Assembly: GCA_034003585.1 (NCBI GenBank)
Contig: JAVEYH010000002.1
Span: 1 to 64,000, forward strand
Origin: JAPXSY01 sp034003585
GTDB lineage: Bacteria; Verrucomicrobiota; Kiritimatiellia; RFP12; UBA1067
Reading direction: 5' to 3'
DNA length: 64,000 bases
The notes under the pieces were generated by a model, which saw nothing but the letters and a program-made list of their open reading frames with translations, made no database searches and was not told where the DNA came from. Made by a program: the position numbers and the translations under genes. Shown here in pieces: positions 1 through 8,300 of this stretch (positions are counted from its first letter, which is position 1; the number at the start of each line of letters is the position of its first letter).

Positions 1-96
1 GCGATCGAATGGATGGCGGCGCGGCTGAATACCGACAGGGTCTTGCAGCGGTTGGCCGCACGGTTTTTCAGGCTGCTGAAAACACAAACAGTCTAA
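1..96 (+). CDS. 3' end of an unidentified gene (partial)
   Basis: Frame 1 is open from the window edge to a TAA at 94-96 and would encode 31 residues ending LLKTQTV. The start AIEWMAARLN vaguely resembles the C-terminal end of REP-associated (IS200-like) transposases, but this is a weak impression. The last 51 bases belong to the first copy of a tandem repeat, and the second copy keeps the same reading frame. Upstream sequence is needed to name the gene. Confidence 0.35.
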   Translation, partial: AIEWMAARLNTDRVLQRLAARFFRLLKTQTV

Positions 97-210
97 TGTC
101 AAACTACGACCCCTTAACTCCCTTAACTCCCTCAGCGGTTGGCCGCACGGTTTTTCAGGCTGCTGAAAACACAAACAGTCTAATGTCAAACTACGACCCC
201 TTAACTCCCT
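46..210. repeat. 87-bp tandem duplication (two 78-bp identical copies)
   Basis: Bases 46-123 and 133-210 are identical by eye, with a period of 87 bp. The nine bases between them (124-132) carry one more copy of a short TTAACTCCC element, which also ends each copy. The unit includes the last codons and stop of the gene at 1-96. Because 87 is 29 codons, the duplication would be in frame if the stop were absent. This looks like a recent slippage or unequal-exchange duplication. Confidence 0.9.
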
Positions 211-436
211 CATCCGCGCCTTTTTCGATCAGGACTTCCATCGATTTCAAATAATTATAGTAGGTGGCATCCGACAAAGGGGACCGTTGCCTGGCCGCTT
301 TAAAGAGGACCGATGACCACGGTGTGACGTGCCGGGACTGTCTGGCTACGCGGAAAAGACAAAAAAAAACCGCTCCCCCTTGACAGCGTCCGTTCTTCAG
401 GGTAAGGTTTGCGCAAATGAATGCATGGAAGTCCAA
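191..436 (-). other. Possible gene remnant, unidentified
   Basis: The minus strand is open for 81 codons from a TTG at 436. The last 40 or so residues (around TYYNYLKSMEVLIEKG) have a natural-looking composition, while the first half does not. The end runs into the second repeat copy. It could be a decayed gene fragment. I do not recognise a family, and no ribosome binding site supports the start. Confidence 0.2.
380..408 (+). promoter_or_regulatory. Candidate sigma70 promoter of the ilv operon
   Basis: TTGACA at 380-385 lies 17 bp before TAAGGT at 403-408. The -35 is a perfect consensus. Transcription would start near 415, almost at the AUG of the leader ORF at 417, so that ORF would be read from a nearly leaderless end unless a second promoter lies further upstream. 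Confidence 0.5.
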
Positions 437-500
437 CGCGTTGCGAGTGAACCGCCTCTCTGTTGCCGGGCGGGTTATGCCCGTTTGGTTTGAATCATAA
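417..500 (+). CDS. Candidate leader peptide of ilvB (27 residues)
   Basis: An ATG-initiated 27-codon ORF lies between the candidate promoter and the terminator ahead of ilvB. Six of its codons are for branched-chain residues (Leu9, Val11, Leu14, Val16, Val20, Val23), and its stop is TAA at 498-500. An AGGGTAAGG stretch 7-15 bases upstream could serve as ribosome binding site if the transcript begins further upstream. The stop sits just before the proposed antiterminator arm at 506-514, which is where a leader stop is expected in ribosome-mediated attenuation. Branched-chain codons are enriched but do not form the tight runs seen in enteric ilv leaders. Confidence 0.4.
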   Translation: MNAWKSNALRVNRLSVAGRVMPVWFES

Positions 501-505
501 CCGCA

Positions 506-570
506 AGCGGCGGGCTTCTAAAGGAATCAGCAAAACACGCGATTTCCATTTCAGGACAAGACCCGCCGTT
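506..570 (+). promoter_or_regulatory. Candidate antiterminator pairing of the ilv leader
   Basis: Bases 506-514 (AGCGGCGGG) can pair with 562-570 (CCCGCCGTT) over nine positions including one G-U. This pairing uses the 5' arm of the terminator hairpin at 561-585, so the two structures exclude each other. A ribosome resting at the leader stop (498-500) would cover the 506-514 arm and favour termination. A ribosome stalled earlier on Val or Leu codons would leave it free. Confidence 0.4.
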
Positions 571-589
571 GCAGAGACGGCGGGTTTTT
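561..589 (+). terminator. Intrinsic terminator upstream of ilvB (attenuator)
   Basis: ACCCGCCGT at 561-569 pairs perfectly with ACGGCGGGT at 577-585, with a 7-base loop, followed by a T-run to 589. It lies about 40 bases before the ilvB start, downstream of the candidate promoter. It therefore either attenuates ilv transcription or ends an upstream transcript. Confidence 0.75.
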
Positions 590-628
590 CATTTGAGTGA
601 GACGTAAGCAAGGACAAGAGAGGTGAGC

Positions 629-2392
629 ATGAGCAAGACGACCCCCACCGGGACAGGAAACGATCCGGCGCCGGCGATGAAGAGCGGCGCGCAATGCGTC
701 ATCGACGGCCTGGTCCATGCGGGCTGCGAGGTGCTGTTCGGTTATCCGGGCGGCGCGGTGCTGGACATCTTCAACTGCCTCTACGACGCGCCGTTCCGGT
801 TTGTCCTCGCGCGCCACGAGCAGGGCGCGGTGCACATGGCGGACGGGTATGCCCGCGCCACCGGCAAACCGGGCTGCTGCCTGGTGACCTCCGGACCGGG
901 CGCGACCAATACCGTGACCGGGCTGGCGACCGCGTACATGGACGGCATCCCGCTGGTGTGCCTCACCGGCCAGGTGGCGCTCAACATGATCGGGAACGAC
1001 GCGTTCCAGGAGGCGGATGTGATCGGCATCACGCGTCCGGTGACGAAGCACAACTTCCTCGTGCGGGACGCGGAGGAGTTGCCGGACATTCTCGCCAAGG
1101 CGTTTTACATCGCGACCACGGGCAAACCGGGGCCGGTGGTGATCGACCTGCCCAAGAATGTGCAGAAGCAGAAAACCGCGGCCGCGCCGCCCGAGACCGT
1201 GTCCATGCGCGCCTATCACCCGGATGTGCCGATCAACCCGGCGGAGATCGCGCAGTTCGCCGAGCTGATCAATCAGGCCGGGCGCCCGCTGCTCTATGTG
1301 GGCGGCGGCGCGATCGCGGGCGGCGCCCCGCAACGGATCGCCGAGCTGGCGCACCGCGCGAACATTCCGGTGTGCACCACCCTGATGGGGCTGGGCGCGT
1401 TTCCGGAGGATGACCCCCTCGCGCTGCGTATGGTGGGCATGCACGGCAGCGTGGCCGCGAACTACGCGGTGGACCACTGCGATCTGCTGATCTCGGCGGG
1501 GGCGCGGTTCGATGACCGTGTGACCGGCAAGATCTCGGCCTTCGCCAGCCGGGCGAAAATCGCGCACATCGACATTGACCGCTCCTCCATCGGGAAAAGC
1601 GTACGGACCGACCTTGGCGTGCAGGGGTATCTGGATCCAGTGCTGGCCGCGGTACTGCCGTTCGTCAAGCCCGCGGAACACGCCGAGTGGCTCGAACAGG
1701 TCAACCGGTGGAAATCGCGTTTCCCGTTCGCCTATCAGGCGCCCGAGGGCGTGCTCATGCCGCAGTATGTGATCGAACAGATTTACGATGTGAGCCGGGG
1801 CCGCGCGCTGATCACCACGGACGTGGGGCAGAACCAGATGTGGGCCACGCAGTTTTTCCGCTACACGCGGCCGCGCAGCTTCATCTCCTCGGGGGGGCTC
1901 GGCACCATGGGGTTCGGCCTGCCGGCCTCGATCGGCGTCCAGTTCGGATGCCCGGACGAGCAGGTGGTCTGCATCACCGGGGACGGCGGGGCGCAGATGA
2001 ACTTCCAGGAGCTGGTGGTGGCGGTGGAGCACAACCTCCCGATCGTGGTGGTCATCCTGAACAACGGCTACCTCGGCATGGTGCGGCAGTGGCAGGAGCT
2101 GTTCTACGGCAAACGGTATGCCGGGGTCATGCTGAGCCAGCACGGGCGGCTGCCCAACGAGGGGATCGGCGAAAAATCCGCCTATCTTCCCGATTTTGTG
2201 AAGCTGGCCGAAGCGCACGGCGCGAAAACCTGCCGCATCACCCGGCCCGGCGAGGTGGCGCCCGCCCTGCGCAAGGCGTTGCAGGAGCGGACGACATGGG
2301 TGATTGAGTGCATCGTGGCGCCGGAAGCCAATGTGTTCCCCATCATTCCGCCCGGCCAGCATGTGGCCGAGATGATCAACCGGACGGTGTAG
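629..2392 (+). CDS. ilvB: Acetolactate synthase, large (catalytic) subunit
   Basis: Catalyses the first shared step of valine, leucine and isoleucine synthesis: condensation of pyruvate with pyruvate or 2-oxobutanoate, using thiamine diphosphate, Mg2+ and FAD. The 587-residue protein has the normal family length. It shows the N-terminal pyrimidine-binding domain with catalytic Glu64 in RHEQGAVHMADGYA, a central FAD domain, and the GDG motif at 451-453 followed by ILNN about 26 residues later for the diphosphate. The ATG at 629 is preferred to the GTG at 623 because AGAGAGG lies five bases before it. It is the first gene of ilvB-ilvN-aroE, behind a terminator-like leader. Cytoplasmic. Confidence 0.97.
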   Translation: MSKTTPTGTGNDPAPAMKSGAQCVIDGLVHAGCEVLFGYPGGAVLDIFNCLYDAPFRFVLARHEQGAVHMADGYARATGKPGCCLVTSGPGATNTVTGLATAYMDGIPLVCLTGQVALNMIGNDAFQEADVIGITRPVTKHNFLVRDAEELPDILAKAFYIATTGKPGPVVIDLPKNVQKQKTAAAPPETVSMRAYHPDVPINPAEIAQFAELINQAGRPLLYVGGGAIAGGAPQRIAELAHRANIPVCTTLMGLGAFPEDDPLALRMVGMHGSVAANYAVDHCDLLISAGARFDDRVTGKISAFASRAKIAHIDIDRSSIGKSVRTDLGVQGYLDPVLAAVLPFVKPAEHAEWLEQVNRWKSRFPFAYQAPEGVLMPQYVIEQIYDVSRGRALITTDVGQNQMWATQFFRYTRPRSFISSGGLGTMGFGLPASIGVQFGCPDEQVVCITGDGGAQMNFQELVVAVEHNLPIVVVILNNGYLGMVRQWQELFYGKRYAGVMLSQHGRLPNEGIGEKSAYLPDFVKLAEAHGAKTCRITRPGEVAPALRKALQERTTWVIECIVAPEANVFPIIPPGQHVAEMINRTV

Positions 2393-2458
2393 GCGGAGGA
2401 TGTCCGCACGGCCGCTTGAGCCCTGAATTCGATCTGCCCAGGTGAAGGAAACCACAGT

Positions 2459-2959
2459 ATGAAGCATATCATCAACTGCCTCGTGGAAAACCAGCCCGGT
2501 GTGCTCGCGCGCATCGTGGGCCTGATTTCCGGGCGGGGCTACAATATCGAAACCCTGAATGTGGGGCCGACCGCGGACCCCACGGTGTCGAAAATGACGA
2601 TCGTGGTGCCCGGAGACGCGCACGTGATCGCCCAGGTGACCCACCAGCTCTCGAAGCAGGTGGATGTGATCGAGGTGGTCAACATGACCAACCGGCGTCA
2701 CATCGACCGCGAGCTGCTGCTGGTGCGCGTGGCGACCCGGAACCACCTCGCGCGGGCCGAGATCGTGGACCTCGCGGCCCTGTTCATGGCGCGCGTGGTG
2801 GCGGTGCAGGAGGACTCGGTGACCATCCAGATGGCCGGCAACCAGGAGACCGTGGCCGATTTCCTGCGCCTGCTCAAGCCGTACACGCTCATCGACATCT
2901 CGCGCACCGGCACGATCGCCGTGGGCCGGGAGAGTCCCGATCACCCGGTCCGCAAATAA
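2459..2959 (+). CDS. ilvN: Acetolactate synthase, small (regulatory) subunit
   Basis: The 166-residue partner of IlvB activates the catalytic subunit and, in the family, gives valine feedback inhibition. An N-terminal ACT domain (about 2-75) carries NQPGVLARIVGLISGRGYN, the valine-binding loop region. The C-terminal ALS_ss domain follows at about 85-160. It lies 66 bp after ilvB on the same strand and 10 bp before aroE. The ATG at 2459 follows AGGTGAAGGA. The expected next gene of many ilv operons, ilvC, is absent here. Confidence 0.96.
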   Translation: MKHIINCLVENQPGVLARIVGLISGRGYNIETLNVGPTADPTVSKMTIVVPGDAHVIAQVTHQLSKQVDVIEVVNMTNRRHIDRELLLVRVATRNHLARAEIVDLAALFMARVVAVQEDSVTIQMAGNQETVADFLRLLKPYTLIDISRTGTIAVGRESPDHPVRK

Positions 2960-2969
2960 AGGAGGCCGC

Positions 2970-3830
2970 ATGCGCACCGCATACCGATTCGCGCTTCTCG
3001 GACACCCGGTGAAGCACTCGCTCTCCCCGCTGATGCACGAGGCGTCGTTCCGCGCGCTGGGCATCGAGGCGGAATACCGGTGTCTCGACGTCCCGCCGGA
3101 AACGCTCGGCGACCGCCTCGCCGCCTGCCGCGCGGAGGGCTTCGACGGCCTCAACGTGACCGTCCCGCTCAAAGAGCTGGCCTTGCCCCTGATGGACCGC
3201 CTCGATGCCTCCGCCCGGCTGTACGGCGCGGTCAACACGATCCGGCTCGACTCGCGCGGCATGACCGGATTCAACACCGACGCGGAGGGCTTCCTGGCCG
3301 ATCTCGCGCTGGGATACCGTCTCTCGCCCCTGTCGCGCACCGTCCTGATCCTCGGATGCGGCGGTGCGGGCCGGGCCCTGGCGACCGCCTGCGCGCGCGA
3401 GGGCGCTTCGGACGTGCTGCTGGCGGACCAGGACGTCTCGCGCGTGAACCGCCTGGCCGAAGAGATCGCCCGCCTGCTGCCGGACGCGGCGGCGCATGTC
3501 CGGGCTCTGCCCGCGGATCCCGCCGCGTGGCGGGAACCGAGTCTCGGCGCCGACTTGGTGGTCCACTGCACCCCGCTCGGCCTGCATGAGGATGACCCCC
3601 CGGCACTGCCGCCCGGTGCGTTCCGGCCCGGACAATTCCTGTATGACATCGTGTACACGTCCCGCGTCACCCCCACCATGCGGGCGGCGCAGGCTTCCGG
3701 AGCGGATGCGGCAAACGGCGCGGGCATGCTGGTGCGGCAGGGCGCCGCCGCGTTCACCGTCTGGACCGGCCTGACCGCCGATGTCGCGGCCATGCGCGCG
3801 GCGCTCGAGGCCCGTCTGTACCGGGCGTGA
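2970..3830 (+). CDS. aroE: Shikimate dehydrogenase
   Basis: Reduces 3-dehydroshikimate to shikimate with NADPH in aromatic amino acid synthesis. The 286-residue sequence has the substrate-binding SLSP motif (17-20), the catalytic Lys68 in NVTVPLKE, Asp104 in GFNTDAEG, and a Rossmann glycine motif GCGGAGRA near 127-134. All key residues are present, so AroE rather than a YdiB or quinate variant is likely. An AAAGGAGG ribosome binding site sits 5 bases before the ATG. It is 10 bp from ilvN, so it is probably cotranscribed with the branched-chain genes. Confidence 0.95.
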   Translation: MRTAYRFALLGHPVKHSLSPLMHEASFRALGIEAEYRCLDVPPETLGDRLAACRAEGFDGLNVTVPLKELALPLMDRLDASARLYGAVNTIRLDSRGMTGFNTDAEGFLADLALGYRLSPLSRTVLILGCGGAGRALATACAREGASDVLLADQDVSRVNRLAEEIARLLPDAAAHVRALPADPAAWREPSLGADLVVHCTPLGLHEDDPPALPPGAFRPGQFLYDIVYTSRVTPTMRAAQASGADAANGAGMLVRQGAAAFTVWTGLTADVAAMRAALEARLYRA

Positions 3831-3872
3831 GGCCGGAAGGAACGGCGGCCCGGAATACGCAAAAAATCCCGC

Positions 3873-3902
3873 TTGCTTCCGGCACCCGCGTCTTGGTACA
3901 GT
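3873..3902 (+). promoter_or_regulatory. Candidate promoter of rpsP-trmD-rplS
   Basis: TTGCTT at 3873-3878, an 18-bp spacer, then TACAGT at 3897-3902, in the 94-bp gap between aroE and rpsP. The -10 box is preceded by GG, as at several other candidate promoters in this window. Confidence 0.5.
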
Positions 3903-3924
3903 ACTGCGTTTCACGGAGGAGTAA

Positions 3925-4182
3925 ATGGTCAAAATCAGACTTCGCAGAACCGGATGCAAAAACACGGCGGCTTACCGCGTCGTGGCGGCCGATGAGCGGT
4001 CGCCGCGTGACGGCAAGTTTCTCGAAATCCTCGGCTGGTACGACCCCCAGCGCGAAGGGGAGAATTTCAAGTTGGACATGGAGCGCGTGGCGCACTGGCG
4101 TTCCAAAGGCGCGCAGATGAGCGAGACCGTGGCCAGCATGGTCCGCAAGGCGGAAAAACGCGCGGCGGCGGTCACGGCCTGA
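3925..4182 (+). CDS. rpsP: 30S ribosomal protein S16
   Basis: The 85-residue small-subunit protein has the S16 pattern: MVKIRLRRTG start, YRVVAADERSPRDG and LGWYDP. The length is normal. GGAGGA lies four bases before the ATG. It heads the rpsP-trmD-rplS group, with only 16 bp to trmD. The usual intervening rimM gene is not there. Confidence 0.97.
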   Translation: MVKIRLRRTGCKNTAAYRVVAADERSPRDGKFLEILGWYDPQREGENFKLDMERVAHWRSKGAQMSETVASMVRKAEKRAAAVTA

Positions 4183-4198
4183 CGGGGCGGCGGTCCGT

Positions 4199-4918
4199 AT
4201 GGGCACCCCCCTTCTGATTGATGTGCTGACCGTGTTTCCGGGCATGCTCCGGGGTTTTCTCGAAGAGAGTATGCTCAACCGGGCGGCGCGGATGGGGGCG
4301 GTGGTTTTCCGGACGGTGGATCTGCGGGATTTCGCGCATGACGCGCGGAGAACAGCGGACGACCGGCCTTACGGCGGCGGCCCCGGCATGATCATGAAGC
4401 CGGAGTTGTGGTTCGAAGCGGTGGAGACGGTGCGCACGCCCGGCGCGCGGGTCATTCTGATGACCCCCGCGGGACACGCCTTCCGGCAGAGCGAGGCGAG
4501 ACGGTTGGCGCGTGAGCGGCACCTGATTTTCCTCTGCGGGCATTATGAGGGCATTGACGAGCGGGTGCGCGAGGCGCTGGTGACCGATGAGGTGTCCATC
4601 GGCGACTATGTGCTCACCAACGGGGCGTTGCCCGCGGCGGTGGTTGTGGATGCGGTGGTCCGCCTGCTTCCCGGCGTCTTGGGCGGCGGCGAAGAGGCGA
4701 CACGGGACGAATCGTTCTCGGACGGGTTGCTGGAACCGCCGCAGTACACGCGGCCTGCGGTGTTCCGGGGGATGGCTGTGCCGGAGGTGCTGCAAAACGG
4801 GCATCATGCGGCGACGGCCGCCTGGCGGAGAGGCCAGGCGTTGGACAGAACGGCGCGGAAGCGCCCGGACTTGCTGAAGGCTCAGTCCGCGAACGGGGTT
4901 TTGGAGGAGAAGGAGTAG
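4199..4918 (+). CDS. trmD: tRNA (guanine-37-N1)-methyltransferase
   Basis: Methylates G37 next to the anticodon of tRNAs reading CNN codons, using S-adenosylmethionine, and so protects against frameshifting. The 239-residue protein is of the knotted SPOUT class, with DRPYGGGPGM (about 55-64), LCGHYEGIDERV (112-123) and SIGDYVLTNG (133-142) forming the cofactor knot. The general-base Asp170 is followed by the DGLLEPPQYTRP segment. The start follows a GGGGCGGCGG stretch rather than a clear ribosome binding site, so translation may be coupled to rpsP. Confidence 0.96.
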   Translation: MGTPLLIDVLTVFPGMLRGFLEESMLNRAARMGAVVFRTVDLRDFAHDARRTADDRPYGGGPGMIMKPELWFEAVETVRTPGARVILMTPAGHAFRQSEARRLARERHLIFLCGHYEGIDERVREALVTDEVSIGDYVLTNGALPAAVVVDAVVRLLPGVLGGGEEATRDESFSDGLLEPPQYTRPAVFRGMAVPEVLQNGHHAATAAWRRGQALDRTARKRPDLLKAQSANGVLEEKE

Positions 4919-4923
4919 GGATC

Positions 4924-5286
4924 ATGATTGCTACAGCGATTGACAAGATCAATGCCGAACAGGTCGAGAAGGCCAATGCGGGCAAAACCGCGCCCGAGTT
5001 CCGGGTTGGCGACAGCGTGAAGGTCTTCGTGAAAATCAAGGAAGGCGACAAAGAGCGCCTGCAGGCCTTCGCCGGCACGGTGATCGCCCGCGACAACAAG
5101 AGCGGCAACACCGCGACCTTCACCGTGCGCCGCATCTCCTTCGGTGTCGGCGTGGAGAAGGTTTTTCCCATCAACTCGCCCTACATCGACCGCGTCGAGG
5201 TGGAGCGTTCCGCACGCGTCCGCCGCGCGAAGCTCTATTACCTGCGTAAGCTGACCGGCAAGAAGGCCCGTCTGCGCGAAGTGTGA
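4924..5286 (+). CDS. rplS: 50S ribosomal protein L19
   Basis: The 120-residue large-subunit protein lies at the 30S-50S interface. Typical L19 features are FRVGDSVKVFVKIKEGDKER, FAGTVIARDN, FTVRRISFGVGVEKVFPINSP and a basic C-terminus RRAKLYYLRKLTGKKARL. It begins 5 bp after trmD with GGAGAAGGAG overlapping the trmD end, which is typical of this operon. Confidence 0.97.
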   Translation: MIATAIDKINAEQVEKANAGKTAPEFRVGDSVKVFVKIKEGDKERLQAFAGTVIARDNKSGNTATFTVRRISFGVGVEKVFPINSPYIDRVEVERSARVRRAKLYYLRKLTGKKARLREV

Positions 5287-5305
5287 GCGGGCGGCAGGCC
5301 GGCTT

Positions 5306-5371
5306 GTCGCGGCGGGCTCTCCGGAACCGCCGCGACGCTTGCGGGAGACGCGCCCGAGCCGTTTCTCCCGC
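5306..5371. terminator. Two hairpins between convergent rplS and GH2 gene
   Basis: GTCGCGGCGG at 5306-5315 pairs perfectly with CCGCCGCGAC at 5327-5336. A second stem pairs 5341-5348 with 5364-5371 (GCGGGAGA and TCTCCCGC). Neither is followed by a T-run on either strand, so intrinsic termination is uncertain. The position between converging genes suits a bidirectional transcription end. Confidence 0.45.
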
Positions 5372-5376
5372 CCCAG

Positions 5377-8300
5377 TTACCACCGGTAATACCGGTACGG
5401 GTCATCCCCGGCTTCCGGAATGTCGAGGTAGTAGCTTTCCAACCAGGCCCGGTCCGTTCGCGTGCTGAAACGCAGTCCGACCGGCGCGGACAGCGCGCCG
5501 CCCAGATTGGCCATCAGCCGCGCCGCCAGGACATGCGCGCGCCGTTTGCTTGTGCGCAGATACGGCTTCGCCCGCTCGTCGATCATCCAGGGCGGAACCT
5601 GCCACACGACAACCCGCCCCGCGCCATGACGGAACACGCGCAGCGCGGGACTGCATGACGGCCGCTCTCCCGGCGGGATGACCATCGCGTCAAAAACCAT
5701 CCGGCCGTGCCACGCCCAATCGGCGTTGCAGAGCCCAGCAAGCTCGGGCGGGACCGCTTCGATCCGTTCGAATACGGCATTCGTCGGGACGGTGGAAACC
5801 GGTATCGGGCACCAATCTTGCAACGCCGCGCCCGACATGCCGAGACATAGCACGTTCAACCCGGCTGCCACCTGTCGCGCCAGCCCGGCCGGCGCAACGG
5901 CTCCGGGACCGGCCACCAGCAGGGTGTTCGTGCCCTCCCAAACCCGGTCTGCGGCCGGGAAGGAGACAACGCCTCCCGCCCCGATCGCCGCCAGCAGATC
6001 CGCAACCTCCCCTCCCCCCGCACAGACGATCCGCCGCGCGCGTTCGGAGCGCGCGCGGTCAAGATAGGCGAGCAGGTTCACCACCAGCCGGTCGGCCATC
6101 GGTTCGACGCCACGGCGCCCGGTCACATCCGCCTGACAGAAAATCACCCTTCCCGATGCCGCCACATGTTCGAGCAACGCCGCATATTGGAGATCGAACC
6201 CGCCGTCCAGCAAAACCCGCCAATCCCCTTTCGCCGGTTTCTCAATCAAAACCGAAGCGACGTTGCCGCGGTTGCCGCACCGCCAGACGCGCGTATTCCG
6301 GAACCCGCACCAGGTCCAATGCGGGTCATGCGTTTCCGGATCCGGCAGACCGGACAGGTGCGGCGCCAACAGCGTGGCCTCTCCGCCCCAATCGCGGAAA
6401 CAGGCCTCATCGAAAGCCTGCGTCACCGGATGCGCGAAGCGGGTGAAGAGCCGGCGCTCGCCCCTCTCGGCAATCCGGAAACCGAGTTGCCCCTCCAGCG
6501 CGGCGGCGTTCTGCTCGAACACCAGTGTCCGGCGTCCTTGCGGCAGGTCCGCAAGCCACGGGAGCGGCTTGCCGTCCAAGGCCTCGCGGCCGATCACGAG
6601 GATCGCGTCACGCTGCGGCAGACGCGCGCCGTCGCACCGCTCGTACGGCACACGCAGGCGGTCGAACAACGCGGCCGTCAACCCTTTCGGATCGTACAGG
6701 CCCACGGGCCGCGCCAGCCGCGGCGGCAGCGCCGGTTTCACCGTGTGCAGCGTCTGCTCGTCCACCTGCACCACGCCGTCCTCGAACGCGAACACGGCGG
6801 TCAGACGGAACGGCAGCCCCTCGGTCGCCGTCTCCGGAAACGGGAAGACGACCGGCACACGCGCCTGCGCGCCGGCCGGCACAACGACACGCCCTTCCCG
6901 TTCCCTCCGTTTGTCGCCCTTCTGCCACAGGCGCCACGTCCAGCGTACCGTCTGGGCGCGGCGGCGGTCATTGATCAGCACAAGGCTCTTGCGCACCGTT
7001 TCACCGGGCGCGAACAGATGGCGCTTGTCCGTGAACGCCTCGGGCGGTCCCCCGATGAACGCGCAGTCGGGCTGGTTCCAACGCATCATCGCCTGCCCCA
7101 CCGCAGTCGGCGCGAACGCCTCCGGCGCGCCCGGGTCCGAGATGTACTGCCCGTCCGGCAACAACCGGTCCGGCACAATCCCGGGGCGTTTGAGTTTCTT
7201 CCGCGCATCCGGATTGCGCGTCACACGAGTCGGCGCCACCCGTTTCCAAAATTCGCCCTGATCCCACGGCAGCATGGCCGACACGCCCCATGCCCGGTGC
7301 GACCGCCAGTTGTCGTTCGCGAACAGCGCCTGAACGGCATGGAAATGCTGCGGCAGCGTCCGCAGCGGGGCGTTGAGTTCGCCCCACCGGAACGGCTTGC
7401 CCGACGCCCACAACGCCTCCTCATGATCCAGCGCGCGACCAACCGCATCATCATCCCGATAGGCCGTATCCCCCCAGAACGGCGCCGCGTATTCGGCGGC
7501 CCACAAGCTTTGGAACGCCTCACAGCGCCAGATGAATTGCGGACCCCGGTAACTGGACCAGCTCGAAATGTGCGGCAGGCCCCACTCCACGAAAAAGAGC
7601 GGTTTCGCCCCGCGCACGGACCAGTGGGCGACCCATTCGCTGCGCTCCTGAATGGGCGCCCAGTTGAGATAGCAGTTCACGGTGTGCAGGTCGCCCAGGT
7701 TCCCCGACTGGTGATGGTAAACCGGCCGCGTGGGATCCAGCGCTTTGGCGATCGCTTCGGCGATGCGCGCCTGCCTGCGGTTTCCCTCCCACCAGGCGTT
7801 CGCGTTCGGCCCCGCCGCGGGAATCTCGTAAACCCCGTCGATCTTCAGGGGGTTCTGATCCCCGTAATATCCGGTACAGTTATGGTTCATCGCATAGAGA
7901 ACCACTGCGGGATGATTCCGCGCGCGACGGATCAGCCAGCGCGTCAGCCTGCGGTAATCCGCTGCCGTCTCCGGACGGTCCAGACGCCGTTCGAAATCCT
8001 TGATGTGCGGCAGGGAGAAGGCCATCAGCATGCCGCTTTCGTCGCATGCGTCCAGCAGCCCGTCGAGGTACCCCACCGAACCCGGCGCGAAATCGTAGTT
8101 GCCGCCGATAATGGCGTTGAATCCGTACCCGGCCATGCGGCGGCACAACTCCCGGACCGCAGGCGCCGCCGCCTTGTCCGCCGGATCATTCGCCGCGGTG
8201 TTGTGCAGCGCGCGCAGATGCACCGGCGTGCCGTTGAGCAGAAAATCGCGGCCCGCGATGCGGAATTCGCGGAACCCGAAGGTCACGGGCGTGAGGACGT

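Noticed and set aside
1..600. Insertion sequence at the left edge
   Set aside because: Direct repeats are present, but no complete transposase and no inverted ends can be seen.
415..628. T-box or other riboswitch ahead of ilvB
   Set aside because: No T-box sequence (AGGGTGGNACCGCG) or other conserved aptamer core is visible. Only leader-ORF attenuation is supported.
551..3862. Minus-strand ORF of 1103 codons opposite ilvBN-aroE
   Set aside because: It lies opposite three well-identified genes. Its product is rich in His, Arg and Asp, as expected of the complement of GC-rich codons, and has no recognisable domain.
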